Shown here one piece after another: positions 54,226-61,906 of a stretch of 64,000 bases of DNA. This DNA is from an uncultured Duncaniella sp. (GTDB lineage Bacteria; Bacteroidota; Bacteroidia; Bacteroidales; Muribaculaceae), in assembly GCA_910576785.1 (NCBI GenBank), contig CAJTJG010000007.1, positions 67,103 to 131,102 on the forward strand, given 5' to 3'. The first letter of the stretch is position 1, and each line of letters begins with the position of its first letter. Made by a program: the position numbers and the translations under genes. The notes under the pieces were generated by a model, which saw nothing but the letters and a program-made list of their open reading frames with translations, did not search any database and had not been told where the DNA came from.

Positions 54226-55793
54226 TCTCTTACTTTATGCTTATTGTATAGCTCAACCAAATGCTTGATGTTGCAGCAATATGTCACTTCGGTGCCGGAG
54301 AATCCACTGCAGAGGACTCCCACCAAACGATGGGATTTGTCAATCACGGGCGAGCCACTCTGACCACCAATTCCCACAGCCTGGATTTGAATCTGGTTGT
54401 CGTCAGGAGTCTTGCTTAAAGAAGCCTTATGGATGGTGGGGCGGAGTTCTTTGCCATTGAAAGTCGACATTCCGATAAGTTCTCCTTTGGGATAACCTGT
54501 GATGATCAGTTCTTCATCTTGAGGTTTTAATGTCCTTTCGTCAAGACGAGACTTATTGATGTCATATATGGCCCCCATTTTGACCAAGTATTCAGGTGTC
54601 TTTCTTGAGTTAAGGCGGATTAATGCCACATCCTTATCCGGATCATCAGATTCTGCAATTACCTGAGCTTGTTGCAAATCATATGAATTGTTGACTTTTG
54701 TTCCTGTCAGGCCTACTCCGAAGTATGCGAGGCTACCACCGATTTCAATATCGGACTCAACAAAACGTTGGTACTTGGCTATGGCATCACTTTGATCAAT
54801 ATGATTGAACGCACTCATAAGTCCCAATAGGAATCCTACAGTATCGTTTTCAGATGATCGCATTTTTTTCATGTGATCTCGAATTGCTTCCTCCAAATCC
54901 TTGTCTATATATTTCCAAGGAGCAGCGATGTGCCTATTCGTGCCCATTTCACCATCTTTTGAGATAAAGAAGGCTGTTCCGGTATATTGGATCGGGTTAA
55001 CGTCTTTTTTATTAGTAGAGGCAGTAAAAACTCCGTGATCATTTAATCCAAAATACCATTTACTTGGCCATTCGCCAAATTTTTCATTTAGCAAAGGATT
55101 ATCTTTTAGCGAAACCTCTATATAGTAGCCGCCATAGACACAAGCAGATGCGTTCTCCATGGCCTGGGTTGTGACCGGTGCGACCGTGCTATTCCAAGGG
55201 ATATAGTTCCATGCACTCCAGCCACCAACGATAAGGATGACTATTGCCGCTGCAATGCCTGCAAATTTCTTCCAATTGTCATTCGGCAGGAATTGGGTAA
55301 GATTGACAGGTACGCCCCCGCATACGATGGAGTCGCTGCGTTTGATCTGGCGTGTCTGACCATGGTTAAGCCGCTCTCCATTTACTGTAGAGCCATTTTT
55401 GCTGTGATCTTGCAAATAAGCTTTACCATTTTTGTCGATTTTCAGCGTGGCATGATAGCGACTTGCAGTATTGCCAGCAATCTGTATGTCATTTCTCATG
55501 CTTGTGCCAATGGCATATACAGCTTTGTAGCGCGACAAATCTTCGGGTCTGGGAACTTGATCCCACATCAGTTCGACATCTCCAAAGCGAATGGCATCGC
55601 CTCGTTTTATAGAGACCTGGGTGCCAGGTTTAATGGGGCGGTTCATAATGAATGTCCCATTACGGCTGTTTTTATCCTCCAGGAGGATATCACCGTTGTT
55701 GAGTATCGTGATTTCGGCGTGGAGTGCACTTGCCCTGTCGCTATGGAGCACGATGTCGCAAGCGGAGTCTCTGCCAACTTTTAATAGTCTCAT
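54222..55793 (-). CDS. Two FHA domains fused through a membrane helix to a trypsin-like protease
   Basis: A 523-residue protein. FHA domain 1 (about 1-75: KVGRDSACDIVLHSDRASAL, DKNSRNGTFI) and FHA domain 2 (about 88-165: SRYHATL, DHSKNGSTVNG) should read phospho-threonine in the cytoplasm. One membrane helix (about 178-196) leads to a chymotrypsin/HtrA-like protease (about 255-510). The catalytic triad is readable as His288 (GTNRHIAAPW), Asp388 (DKDVALIRL) and Ser479 (GGQSGSPVID). Topology suggests that cytoplasmic phosphorylation controls a periplasmic protease. I know of no described protein with exactly this order. The triad is intact, so activity is expected. Confidence 0.9.
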   Translation of the reverse strand: MRLLKVGRDSACDIVLHSDRASALHAEITILNNGDILLEDKNSRNGTFIMNRPIKPGTQVSIKRGDAIRFGDVELMWDQVPRPEDLSRYKAVYAIGTSMRNDIQIAGNTASRYHATLKIDKNGKAYLQDHSKNGSTVNGERLNHGQTRQIKRSDSIVCGGVPVNLTQFLPNDNWKKFAGIAAAIVILIVGGWSAWNYIPWNSTVAPVTTQAMENASACVYGGYYIEVSLKDNPLLNEKFGEWPSKWYFGLNDHGVFTASTNKKDVNPIQYTGTAFFISKDGEMGTNRHIAAPWKYIDKDLEEAIRDHMKKMRSSENDTVGFLLGLMSAFNHIDQSDAIAKYQRFVESDIEIGGSLAYFGVGLTGTKVNNSYDLQQAQVIAESDDPDKDVALIRLNSRKTPEYLVKMGAIYDINKSRLDERTLKPQDEELIITGYPKGELIGMSTFNGKELRPTIHKASLSKTPDDNQIQIQAVGIGGQSGSPVIDKSHRLVGVLCSGFSGTEVTYCCNIKHLVELYNKHKVRE

Positions 55794-55805
55794 AGCTATT
55801 GTCCT

Positions 55806-56441
55806 TTATATAATTGCTCGTTCTTTCTGTTTACCGGCTTTGTCGTCCTTGCTCTTGTCGCTGTCTTCTTTGCCTTTTCCGGCAGAGTTTGATTTACCGG
55901 TATCTTTTTTCCTGACGGTTTTGTCTTTGTTTGCCGCGTTGATGGAGTCCTGACGGGCTTTCTCTTCCACTTTCTTTATCGAATCCTGCCGCTCCACATT
56001 CCTGATGGAATCAAGACGGGCAGCTTCTTTCTGTTTGATAAGGGTCGAGTCGTTGAGCTCGACAGGGGATTGAATGTCACTGTGGTTGTTGTCATCTTTT
56101 GAATTCAGCGATTTGACGCCAAAGATTATGCCAAGTATCACTGCAATGGCTGCGATTGCGCCAATGACATACCTGATCCATTGATTGGATCTCGGTATTT
56201 GATCCCAATCGAGTTTGGCAACGTGGGCAAGGGAAACTATGTCTTTGCGTGTGACAGGGACGGGTACATTCTGGGATATGCGTATACCGTTGACATATGT
56301 GCCATTGCTGCTTTGGTCAATGATTGTCATTTTCCCGGAGGGGGTGACATTAAGCAACGCATGGCGACGGCTGATCACATCGGTGGAGTCATTGATAATG
56401 ATGTCGCAGTTGAGATCGCGACCTATGGAGTATGTTTTCAT
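55806..56441 (-). CDS. FHA-domain single-pass membrane protein
   Basis: A 211-residue protein with an N-terminal FHA domain (about 1-75: SIGRDLNCDIIINDSTDVIS, RRHALL, DQSSNGTYVNGIRI), a membrane helix at about 89-110, and a charged tail of about 100 residues rich in Lys, Asp, Ser and Glu. The FHA domain has the conserved GR...SRRH...NGT core and should bind phospho-Thr. The tail would lie in the periplasm and looks disordered. The gene overlaps the PP2C gene by 4 bp, so kinase, phosphatase and reader are produced together. Confidence 0.88.
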   Translation of the reverse strand: MKTYSIGRDLNCDIIINDSTDVISRRHALLNVTPSGKMTIIDQSSNGTYVNGIRISQNVPVPVTRKDIVSLAHVAKLDWDQIPRSNQWIRYVIGAIAAIAVILGIIFGVKSLNSKDDNNHSDIQSPVELNDSTLIKQKEAARLDSIRNVERQDSIKKVEEKARQDSINAANKDKTVRKKDTGKSNSAGKGKEDSDKSKDDKAGKQKERAII

Positions 56442-57553
56442 TTCCTTGTGTCTTCCTTGGCTTTTTCGACTACTGACTGTTTTATGGCTTTGATATTTTT
56501 GTTCTCACGGGCGCCATGCTCTATCTCCTTCAACAAGTCTATGAGATCTATTCTGAGGATGTCATTGGAGTCCTTCGCAGCTGACAGAGCATTTTTCTGA
56601 TCGGTGATTTCTTTGTTGAGGGTGGAGATGCTATCATTCAGAGCAACGTTGGTCTCTGTTGCTGATGAATTGCTTCGACCGAGCAATATGCCGTTGAAGA
56701 CTAAACTCAACAGACAGATTAACGTAACAGCCACGAACAAGAGTTTGGTTTTGGCGTTCATCTTGGATCTGAGTTTTGAATTTATTTTGGTTTCGATTAT
56801 TGCGAGAGTCAGGTTGTCGTGTCCGCCCCCTTCGTTACGGCCTTTACCATCTATGGTGGTAGCTATCTCGTCGGTGACAGTGCCCAAAGCATGCTTCTTG
56901 TCGGAAACCATTTCAATCAAAGTGGTTTCGTCGACAGATCCATGTATACCGTCGGTCGAGAGCATGAATCTGTCGCCTTCCTGGTAAGGTAGCTCAATAG
57001 TGTCGACTTTAATATCCGGTTTGATACCCAAAGCGCGTGTAATGACATTTGACTGTGCTGACAGTCTGGCCTGCTCCTCGGTGATGACTTTCTGCTTTAC
57101 CAAATCAAACACCATTGAGTGGTCGAAAGTCCTGAATATCTTGGTTCTCCCTCTCAGTTGGTACACCCGGCTGTCGCCTACATGAGCTACTATGGCAGAC
57201 TCTTTATTGATAAGCAATACGGTACATGTCGAGCCCATGCCTCTCAGAGAGGGAGATTCCAGGCCTTTGTCAATAATGGCAAGATTGGCACGTCGGATCG
57301 CTTTGATTATAATGTTGGTAGCTGTGTCGTCCTGATTGCCCTCCTTGATGCCGTTGATTATCTCATTGACAGCTATTGAGGAGGCTGTTTTTCCGCCGGG
57401 GCCGCCGCCCATACCATCGCAGACAGTTACAACGAAGCCATATGGAGTGTCAGAACTGCCATAAGAATCTTGATTCTCGGAACGGCCACCTATCCGAGAT
57501 TCAGCAAACCCGGTTATGAAGTCGGGAGTCAGTAGTTGTTGAATCAATTCCAT
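56438..57553 (-). CDS. PP2C-family protein phosphatase with membrane anchor and coiled coil
   Basis: From the ATG at 57553 (the upstream Met at 57583 lies in the kinase gene) the protein is 371 residues. It has the metal-binding motifs of PPM/PP2C phosphatases: GRSENQDSYG, VCDGMGGGPGG, AHVGDSRVYQLRG, MLSTDGIHG and GHDNLTLAI. A membrane helix follows (about 265-288) and then a coiled coil (about 295-360). The catalytic domain should lie in the cytoplasm and reverse the kinases' phosphorylation. PP2C/kinase/FHA neighbours are the standard set for Hanks-type signalling. Confidence 0.93.
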   Translation of the reverse strand: MELIQQLLTPDFITGFAESRIGGRSENQDSYGSSDTPYGFVVTVCDGMGGGPGGKTASSIAVNEIINGIKEGNQDDTATNIIIKAIRRANLAIIDKGLESPSLRGMGSTCTVLLINKESAIVAHVGDSRVYQLRGRTKIFRTFDHSMVFDLVKQKVITEEQARLSAQSNVITRALGIKPDIKVDTIELPYQEGDRFMLSTDGIHGSVDETTLIEMVSDKKHALGTVTDEIATTIDGKGRNEGGGHDNLTLAIIETKINSKLRSKMNAKTKLLFVAVTLICLLSLVFNGILLGRSNSSATETNVALNDSISTLNKEITDQKNALSAAKDSNDILRIDLIDLLKEIEHGARENKNIKAIKQSVVEKAKEDTRK

Positions 57554-57564
57554 TGTAAGACGGT

Positions 57565-58488
57565 TTAATTTAAGCCAAGCCATTCTTTGAATCGCTGAAA
57601 CATGCTTTTGGGAGGGAGCAATGCCGCTTTGAGAGCATCTCTGAATTCTCCGGCGGTCTGATATCGTTTGGACTGTTCTTTTTCAGTAGCCTTTGCGATA
57701 ACAGCCATCACGCGTTTGGGAATTGCGTCGTGAGCCGGAAGAGCTTCTCTCATTTGTCGCGTCAGGGTGTCAACTTCGGTATCCGCATCAAAGGGATTCT
57801 CACATGTCAGCAGTTCATACAAGGTGATGCCGAGAGCGTATAGATCTGTCGCTGCATTTATCTGGACAGTCCTGTTTTTATCTCTCAATATCTGCTCTGG
57901 TGCCGAATATTGCGGAGTTCCGATAAATCCATACTGTGAGAATTTATTACCGTCATTCATCCTGGCAATACCCAGATCCATAAGGCGGATATTGGAGTCA
58001 TCCTCAACCATGATATTCGATGGTTTGATGTCGCGGTGTATCACACCACGCGAATGGACGTATTCCAACGCATCCAACACTTGAAATATGGCATTGCAGA
58101 TTTTTTCCACACGGTCAGTGCCGTTAAGAAATTCTTTGACATAATCATCAATGTTCTTGCCTGACACAAACTTGCTTACGAGAAATATCGGCCCGCTGGA
58201 AGGGGCATATTCACAGTATCCGATCATCTCGACAAGATTCTGATGTCTGAATGCCAACGATGCTTCCTGCTTGGCCCGTTCTCTGATCATGGGGTTGTTT
58301 GAATAACTGTCCTTCACCCTCTTTATGGCCATGCGGGTTCCGTCCTTGACGCGATATCCCATATAGACAGTGCCCATAGCTCCACACCCTAATGGCGATG
58401 AAGTAGGGTCGTAGCAATACCATTCACCCATTACAAGCAGGTAGAGATACGGATCGTCCGGCCTTTGGAATACATTTTTGCTACTCAT
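57565..58488 (-). CDS. Soluble Hanks-type Ser/Thr protein kinase
   Basis: A 307-residue kinase without a membrane helix. The P-loop is GCGAMGTVYMGYRVKDGT and the ATP-binding Lys lies in MAIKRVKD. The catalytic loop is HRDIKPSN (H151-R152-D153, Lys155); the metal loop reads DLG instead of DFG. The activation segment with GTPQYSAPEQ is conserved. All key residues needed for catalysis are present. It begins within the last codons of the second kinase gene (58488 against 58481). The two kinases differ in the catalytic loop, so division of labour is likely. Confidence 0.92.
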   Translation of the reverse strand: MSSKNVFQRPDDPYLYLLVMGEWYCYDPTSSPLGCGAMGTVYMGYRVKDGTRMAIKRVKDSYSNNPMIRERAKQEASLAFRHQNLVEMIGYCEYAPSSGPIFLVSKFVSGKNIDDYVKEFLNGTDRVEKICNAIFQVLDALEYVHSRGVIHRDIKPSNIMVEDDSNIRLMDLGIARMNDGNKFSQYGFIGTPQYSAPEQILRDKNRTVQINAATDLYALGITLYELLTCENPFDADTEVDTLTRQMREALPAHDAIPKRVMAVIAKATEKEQSKRYQTAGEFRDALKAALLPPKSMFQRFKEWLGLN

Positions 58489-60079
58489 GTCGATTCACTG
58501 GTTTTAGGTTGACCATTCGTTTTGCAATCTCTTGTTCATATGCCATATCTCCTGCCTGCGCCGCCAATTGCTTGGCTTTGTTGAGGTATATATATGCCGA
58601 ATCCGGATTGAAATTCGCGCCCCGTTGCTTGGACTTGTAATCACATCCAAGTTCATACAATGATTTATAGTCCGACGGATTTATGGATACCGCATTCTTG
58701 AGAAGTCTGTGGGCTTCTCTATTTTGGGCTGAAATACCAAGATTCTTTCTGAACATGGCTATGGAATCGGAAAAACTTCCCATTCTGACACTTTCATTGC
58801 TATAGAAATACAAGCGGCTCAGCAGGAATACCGATTGGTAATCCTGTTCATTAGCCAAGGTTTTCAGCATTGTCAAGCCTTGATCTGCGGTATTTTTGTC
58901 GGACAGCAGTGATATTGCTTTTTGATATGAATCCGGATTGTCTATAGTGTGGATGATATTGTCTTTTTGTGCTGTATGTCTGACTTCTGCTATGGGAGAT
59001 CCGGTGTCGCTTTCTGGAGTATGGTTCTTTATGATGCTGGTTAAAGCGTTGATGCCGAGAATAGCAATCCCTACGAAAGCCACTGCACCGCCGGCGATCA
59101 AGGATATTGTTTTCAGATTTACAGTCTTGGCGGGATACTGCAAGGGAACCAGCTTGTCAATAGCGACTCTGAATTCGGCGGCACTCTGAAACCGTAGGGA
59201 CCGCTTTTTCTGTGTAGCCATCCTGATAACTTCCCTTATCTGCTTTTGCTTGACATTTTGCAGAGGTAACTTTTTGTTAAGTTGCATATCAAGGACCTCT
59301 GCCATTTCACCATCGAAGGGTACTTTCCCTGTCAACAATTGATAGAGGAGTATGCCGACGGCATAGATATCTGTTGTCTGATTCTGGGAGTCCACAAGTC
59401 CCCTTACCAATTCAGGTGCTGCATATTTCGGCTTCCCGATAAACTGGCCATCGACGGTATAGGTACTCTCTTTGGTGTTGTTGCCGTTTATCTTCTTAGC
59501 GATACCAAAATCTATGAGTTTGATTTTGCCATCGGAAGTTATCATTATATTGGAGGGATCGATATCTCTGTGTATATAACCTCCGTCATGGAGTGCCATC
59601 AATCCGGACAATAGGCTGCGGACCACAGTAAGAGCAAAACTATAGGGATTGTTCAAAAACTTGCCATAAAGTTCCTGTGCAAAAGGGATGATATCTCCTT
59701 TTGAGTCGCATACATTGCCGGTTAATAGTTTGTCCAATGTCACACCGTGAAGGTATTCACTGATGACATGGTAGCGCACGATAGGCAGTCCAAGTTCGTC
59801 CTTTGCATTGATCTCAACGAATGCGAGCATCTCGACAAGGTTGTCATTACGCAGTTGAACAGCGGACTCACGTTTCGCACGGGCAATAACATGAGGAGGC
59901 AAGTCGCTATATAAGAACTTTATAGCGACTTCTCTGCGCTGACCGGACGTTTCGCTACAACACCATCCGCGGTATACCTTTCCCATTCCGCCCTCTCCGA
60001 GAGGGGTTTCTGTGGGATCGTATTCATAGTATATACCATTCTGGTGTTCATTTGCTCCCTGGATTCTTACGGATGCCAT
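58481..60079 (-). CDS. Membrane Ser/Thr kinase with TPR-like domain and a changed catalytic loop
   Basis: A 532-residue protein: kinase domain (about 10-290), membrane helix (about 325-346) and a helical, TPR/Sel1-like C-terminal region (about 400-525, AHRLLKNAVSINPSDYKSLY) predicted to be periplasmic. The Gly-rich loop GEGGMGKVYRGW, VAIKFLY and the DFG loop (LIDFGIAKKI) are present. In the catalytic loop HRDIDPSN (His170-Asp174), the Lys that normally follows Asp by two positions is Asp. Activity may be lowered or use a different mechanism. The pairing with a second, standard kinase suggests a sensor or scaffold role. Confidence 0.9.
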   Translation of the reverse strand: MASVRIQGANEHQNGIYYEYDPTETPLGEGGMGKVYRGWCCSETSGQRREVAIKFLYSDLPPHVIARAKRESAVQLRNDNLVEMLAFVEINAKDELGLPIVRYHVISEYLHGVTLDKLLTGNVCDSKGDIIPFAQELYGKFLNNPYSFALTVVRSLLSGLMALHDGGYIHRDIDPSNIMITSDGKIKLIDFGIAKKINGNNTKESTYTVDGQFIGKPKYAAPELVRGLVDSQNQTTDIYAVGILLYQLLTGKVPFDGEMAEVLDMQLNKKLPLQNVKQKQIREVIRMATQKKRSLRFQSAAEFRVAIDKLVPLQYPAKTVNLKTISLIAGGAVAFVGIAILGINALTSIIKNHTPESDTGSPIAEVRHTAQKDNIIHTIDNPDSYQKAISLLSDKNTADQGLTMLKTLANEQDYQSVFLLSRLYFYSNESVRMGSFSDSIAMFRKNLGISAQNREAHRLLKNAVSINPSDYKSLYELGCDYKSKQRGANFNPDSAYIYLNKAKQLAAQAGDMAYEQEIAKRMVNLKPVNRHE

Positions 60080-60100
60080 CAGTCTTGGTAGTAGTGGTTA

Positions 60101-60883
60101 TCATTCCATGCCGACAGTGCCACCGCTCGCGAAACCTCCGCTGGAATCAAGGGCAATGGTTGAATCGTTCGGTCGGAAACGGCTGCTGTATGAATTGTTG
60201 TCAGGACCATTGAATCTGGGTGGAAAATCCTGCTCATTGCGTGTGGCGTTATCCCTGCCGGAGGAGAATCCGGATGGAATGTACTCCTCGTCCTGTTCCT
60301 CTCTGACATCAATGAATGTCTCCGCCAGATGCAATCCCAAAGCCTTGGTGTCAATCAGAACAAGAAGAAGATTGTAATTTTCTCCAATGGTGATGATATC
60401 ACCATTGACACATTCCACAGGCCGGGCCATGGATACACTGTTTTCATTGACCTGTGTCCCGTTGGTGGAGCCTAAATCAGATATTGTGGCTTCGGTCTTT
60501 TCCGGCTTCTTCATCTTATTTATATGAAGATTGGCATGTTTGTGGGAAACTGTGCCTTCTCCAAGAACGATGTCGCAGTCGGCATCGTTTCCGATAATGT
60601 TCTGCCCAATATGCAATGGCCAGTATTCACCTATGCCAGTTCTGGAGATCGAGTATAGAAAGCCGACGATAGGCTTCCCATTTGGCCTTTCTATGTTGGA
60701 TCTTTGGGAACTACGTGGGGCAACTGAGGGCATTTCCATTCCGGGATATACTGTGCCGTTCCCTCTGTTCGGATTGAAAGGTCGAGAGTACGGATGAACT
60801 TCGCCAGCATACCCTTGTCCCTGATTGGGATTGTAATCTCCCTCGGGGCTGACGCCCGGAAAAACTGTTTTGTTCTGTGACAT
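60101..60883 (-). CDS. Soluble FHA-domain protein, first gene of the operon
   Basis: A 260-residue protein. The N-terminal about 80 residues and C-terminal about 60 are low-complexity (Asn, Gly, Pro, Ser). They contain KTVFPGVSP, GTVYPGMEMP and GTVGME, repeats of T-V-aromatic-P-G that look like kinase target sites. A single FHA domain lies between (about 90-175: IGNDADCDIVLGEGTVSHKH, DLGSTNGTQVN). It has no membrane segment. As first gene after the DNA switch (60914-61106) it may act as the phospho-adaptor between kinase and the FHA membrane proteins. Confidence 0.88.
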   Translation of the reverse strand: MSQNKTVFPGVSPEGDYNPNQGQGYAGEVHPYSRPFNPNRGNGTVYPGMEMPSVAPRSSQRSNIERPNGKPIVGFLYSISRTGIGEYWPLHIGQNIIGNDADCDIVLGEGTVSHKHANLHINKMKKPEKTEATISDLGSTNGTQVNENSVSMARPVECVNGDIITIGENYNLLLVLIDTKALGLHLAETFIDVREEQDEEYIPSGFSSGRDNATRNEQDFPPRFNGPDNNSYSSRFRPNDSTIALDSSGGFASGGTVGME

Positions 60884-60913
60884 GTTGGTTGTTTAGTTTT
60901 GCTCTTGTTTTAG

Positions 60914-60934
60914 GTATCTCTCGGTTAGAGATAC
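60914..60934 (+). repeat. Inverted repeat A of the promoter switch
   Basis: GTATCTCT-CGGTT-AGAGATAC (8-bp arms, 5-bp spacer). Twenty of its bases (60915-60934) are the exact reverse complement of 61086-61105. Confidence 0.85.
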
Positions 60935-61085
60935 GGATGTTTTCCAATGCACTGTTGTTCAACAATGTAGGTGAGCACAAAAACAGGATTTGCTAAACAA
61001 AGACAGATTTTTGGATAAAAACGGTTTAAAAATTGAATCTTATTATGCTTGTCTCAAATAAATTTAGTATCTTTGCGACGCATAA
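60935..61085. promoter_or_regulatory. Probable invertible promoter of the kinase/FHA operon, OFF orientation
   Basis: The 151-bp segment lies between perfect 20-bp inverted repeats, 31 bp upstream of the operon's ATG (60883). It holds TATCTTTG at 61068-61075, the Bacteroidetes -7 form, pointing right, away from the operon and toward DUF488 (61316). No matching -7 element was found on the minus strand. Inversion would place the promoter about 55 nt before the operon's start codon. Outer flanks of the sites repeat directly (GGATGT after each), as in the site pair at 24599-24800. Confidence 0.75.
61068..61075 (+). promoter_or_regulatory. -7 element inside the invertible segment
   Basis: TATCTTTG. 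A TTG at 61049-61051 lies 16 bp upstream, closer than the usual 19-20, so strength is uncertain. Confidence 0.55.
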
Positions 61086-61106
61086 GTATCTCTAACCGAG
61101 AGATAT
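61086..61106 (+). repeat. Inverted repeat B of the promoter switch
   Basis: GTATCTCT-AACCG-AGAGATAT. The spacer AACCG is the reverse complement of CGGTT in repeat A. Confidence 0.85.
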
Positions 61107-61315
61107 GGATGTGCCCTAAGTAAGTGATATCCCAGTTGAAAAAGTAGAACTTAGGCATGTATTTTATTTATATTGAGAAGATAATGGTGGGGTGGGTGTC
61201 TTTGGATTTATACTTGTACCAACGTCCAATCTTAGGTTAAACAGAATTTGACTTCTGTACACATTTCCATGCCATAATCCAGTCAACATATTCAGCCCTG
61301 ATTTGTTCCCTTTAT

Positions 61316-61684
61316 ATGAGAACAATTATAAACATAAAACGGGCATACGAACCAGCCTATCCTGAAGATGGGTTCAGAATATATGTCGACCGATTGTGGC
61401 CGAGAGGATTGTCGCACGAAACATTCCATTATGATTGGTGGGATAAGGAGATTGCTCCCTCAGGCGAGCTCCGGGAATGGTTTCATTCTAATCCTCAGAC
61501 GGTATGGCCTGAATTTGAGGAGCGGTACAAACAGGAGTTGATATCGAATCCGGCTTTGACCGAGCTTAAGAGGGCAGTCGGCGATAAACCAAAGGTTACG
61601 CTGCTTTATTCATCGCATGACGAAGCTCACAATAATGCAATTGTCCTGCGCGATTTACTTATGTCTGATAACAGCCAGAAGTAA
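61316..61684 (+). CDS. DUF488 family protein
   Basis: A 122-residue soluble protein with the DUF488 signature: GFRIYVDRLWPRGLSHETFH, then WHSN-like region WFHSNPQTVWPEFEERYKQE, and VTLLYSSHDEAHNNAIVL. The family is widespread; no reaction is established. It lies 210 bp beyond repeat B. In the present orientation of the switch it is the first gene downstream of the invertible promoter, so it may be expressed when the kinase operon is silent. A terminator-like hairpin follows at 61745-61768. The region between the switch and its start shows no other clear gene. Confidence 0.9.
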   Translation: MRTIINIKRAYEPAYPEDGFRIYVDRLWPRGLSHETFHYDWWDKEIAPSGELREWFHSNPQTVWPEFEERYKQELISNPALTELKRAVGDKPKVTLLYSSHDEAHNNAIVLRDLLMSDNSQK

Positions 61685-61744
61685 AACTGATCACCGCTTT
61701 CGTTCGGAAGTGACTGAAGGTCAAATGATATTCCGATAAAAGTC

Positions 61745-61768
61745 GAGGCCAAGCATTTGCCTGGCCTC
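61745..61768 (+). terminator. Hairpin after the DUF488 gene
   Basis: GAGGCCA (61745-61751), 10-base loop, TGGCCTC (61762-61768); only a weak T-tract follows. The loop-proximal GC content makes it a moderate terminator candidate. Confidence 0.5.
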
Positions 61769-61906
61769 TTAACCCTTTTATAGTGCGGGTACTTAGACTA
61801 AAATCAGTATCGGCACTTGGGTAGAGCAAAGATAGCTCTTTTTATTTGAAAAAAACGTGATTTACCTGACATCATGATATCATGGAGAGGGATGAGGGTC
61901 AGAAAT

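Noticed and set aside
48385..60883. Kinase/PP2C/FHA set as the regulatory part of a type VI secretion system
   Set aside because: None of the secretion structural genes is present; the exported partners are a barrel, lipoproteins and proteases.
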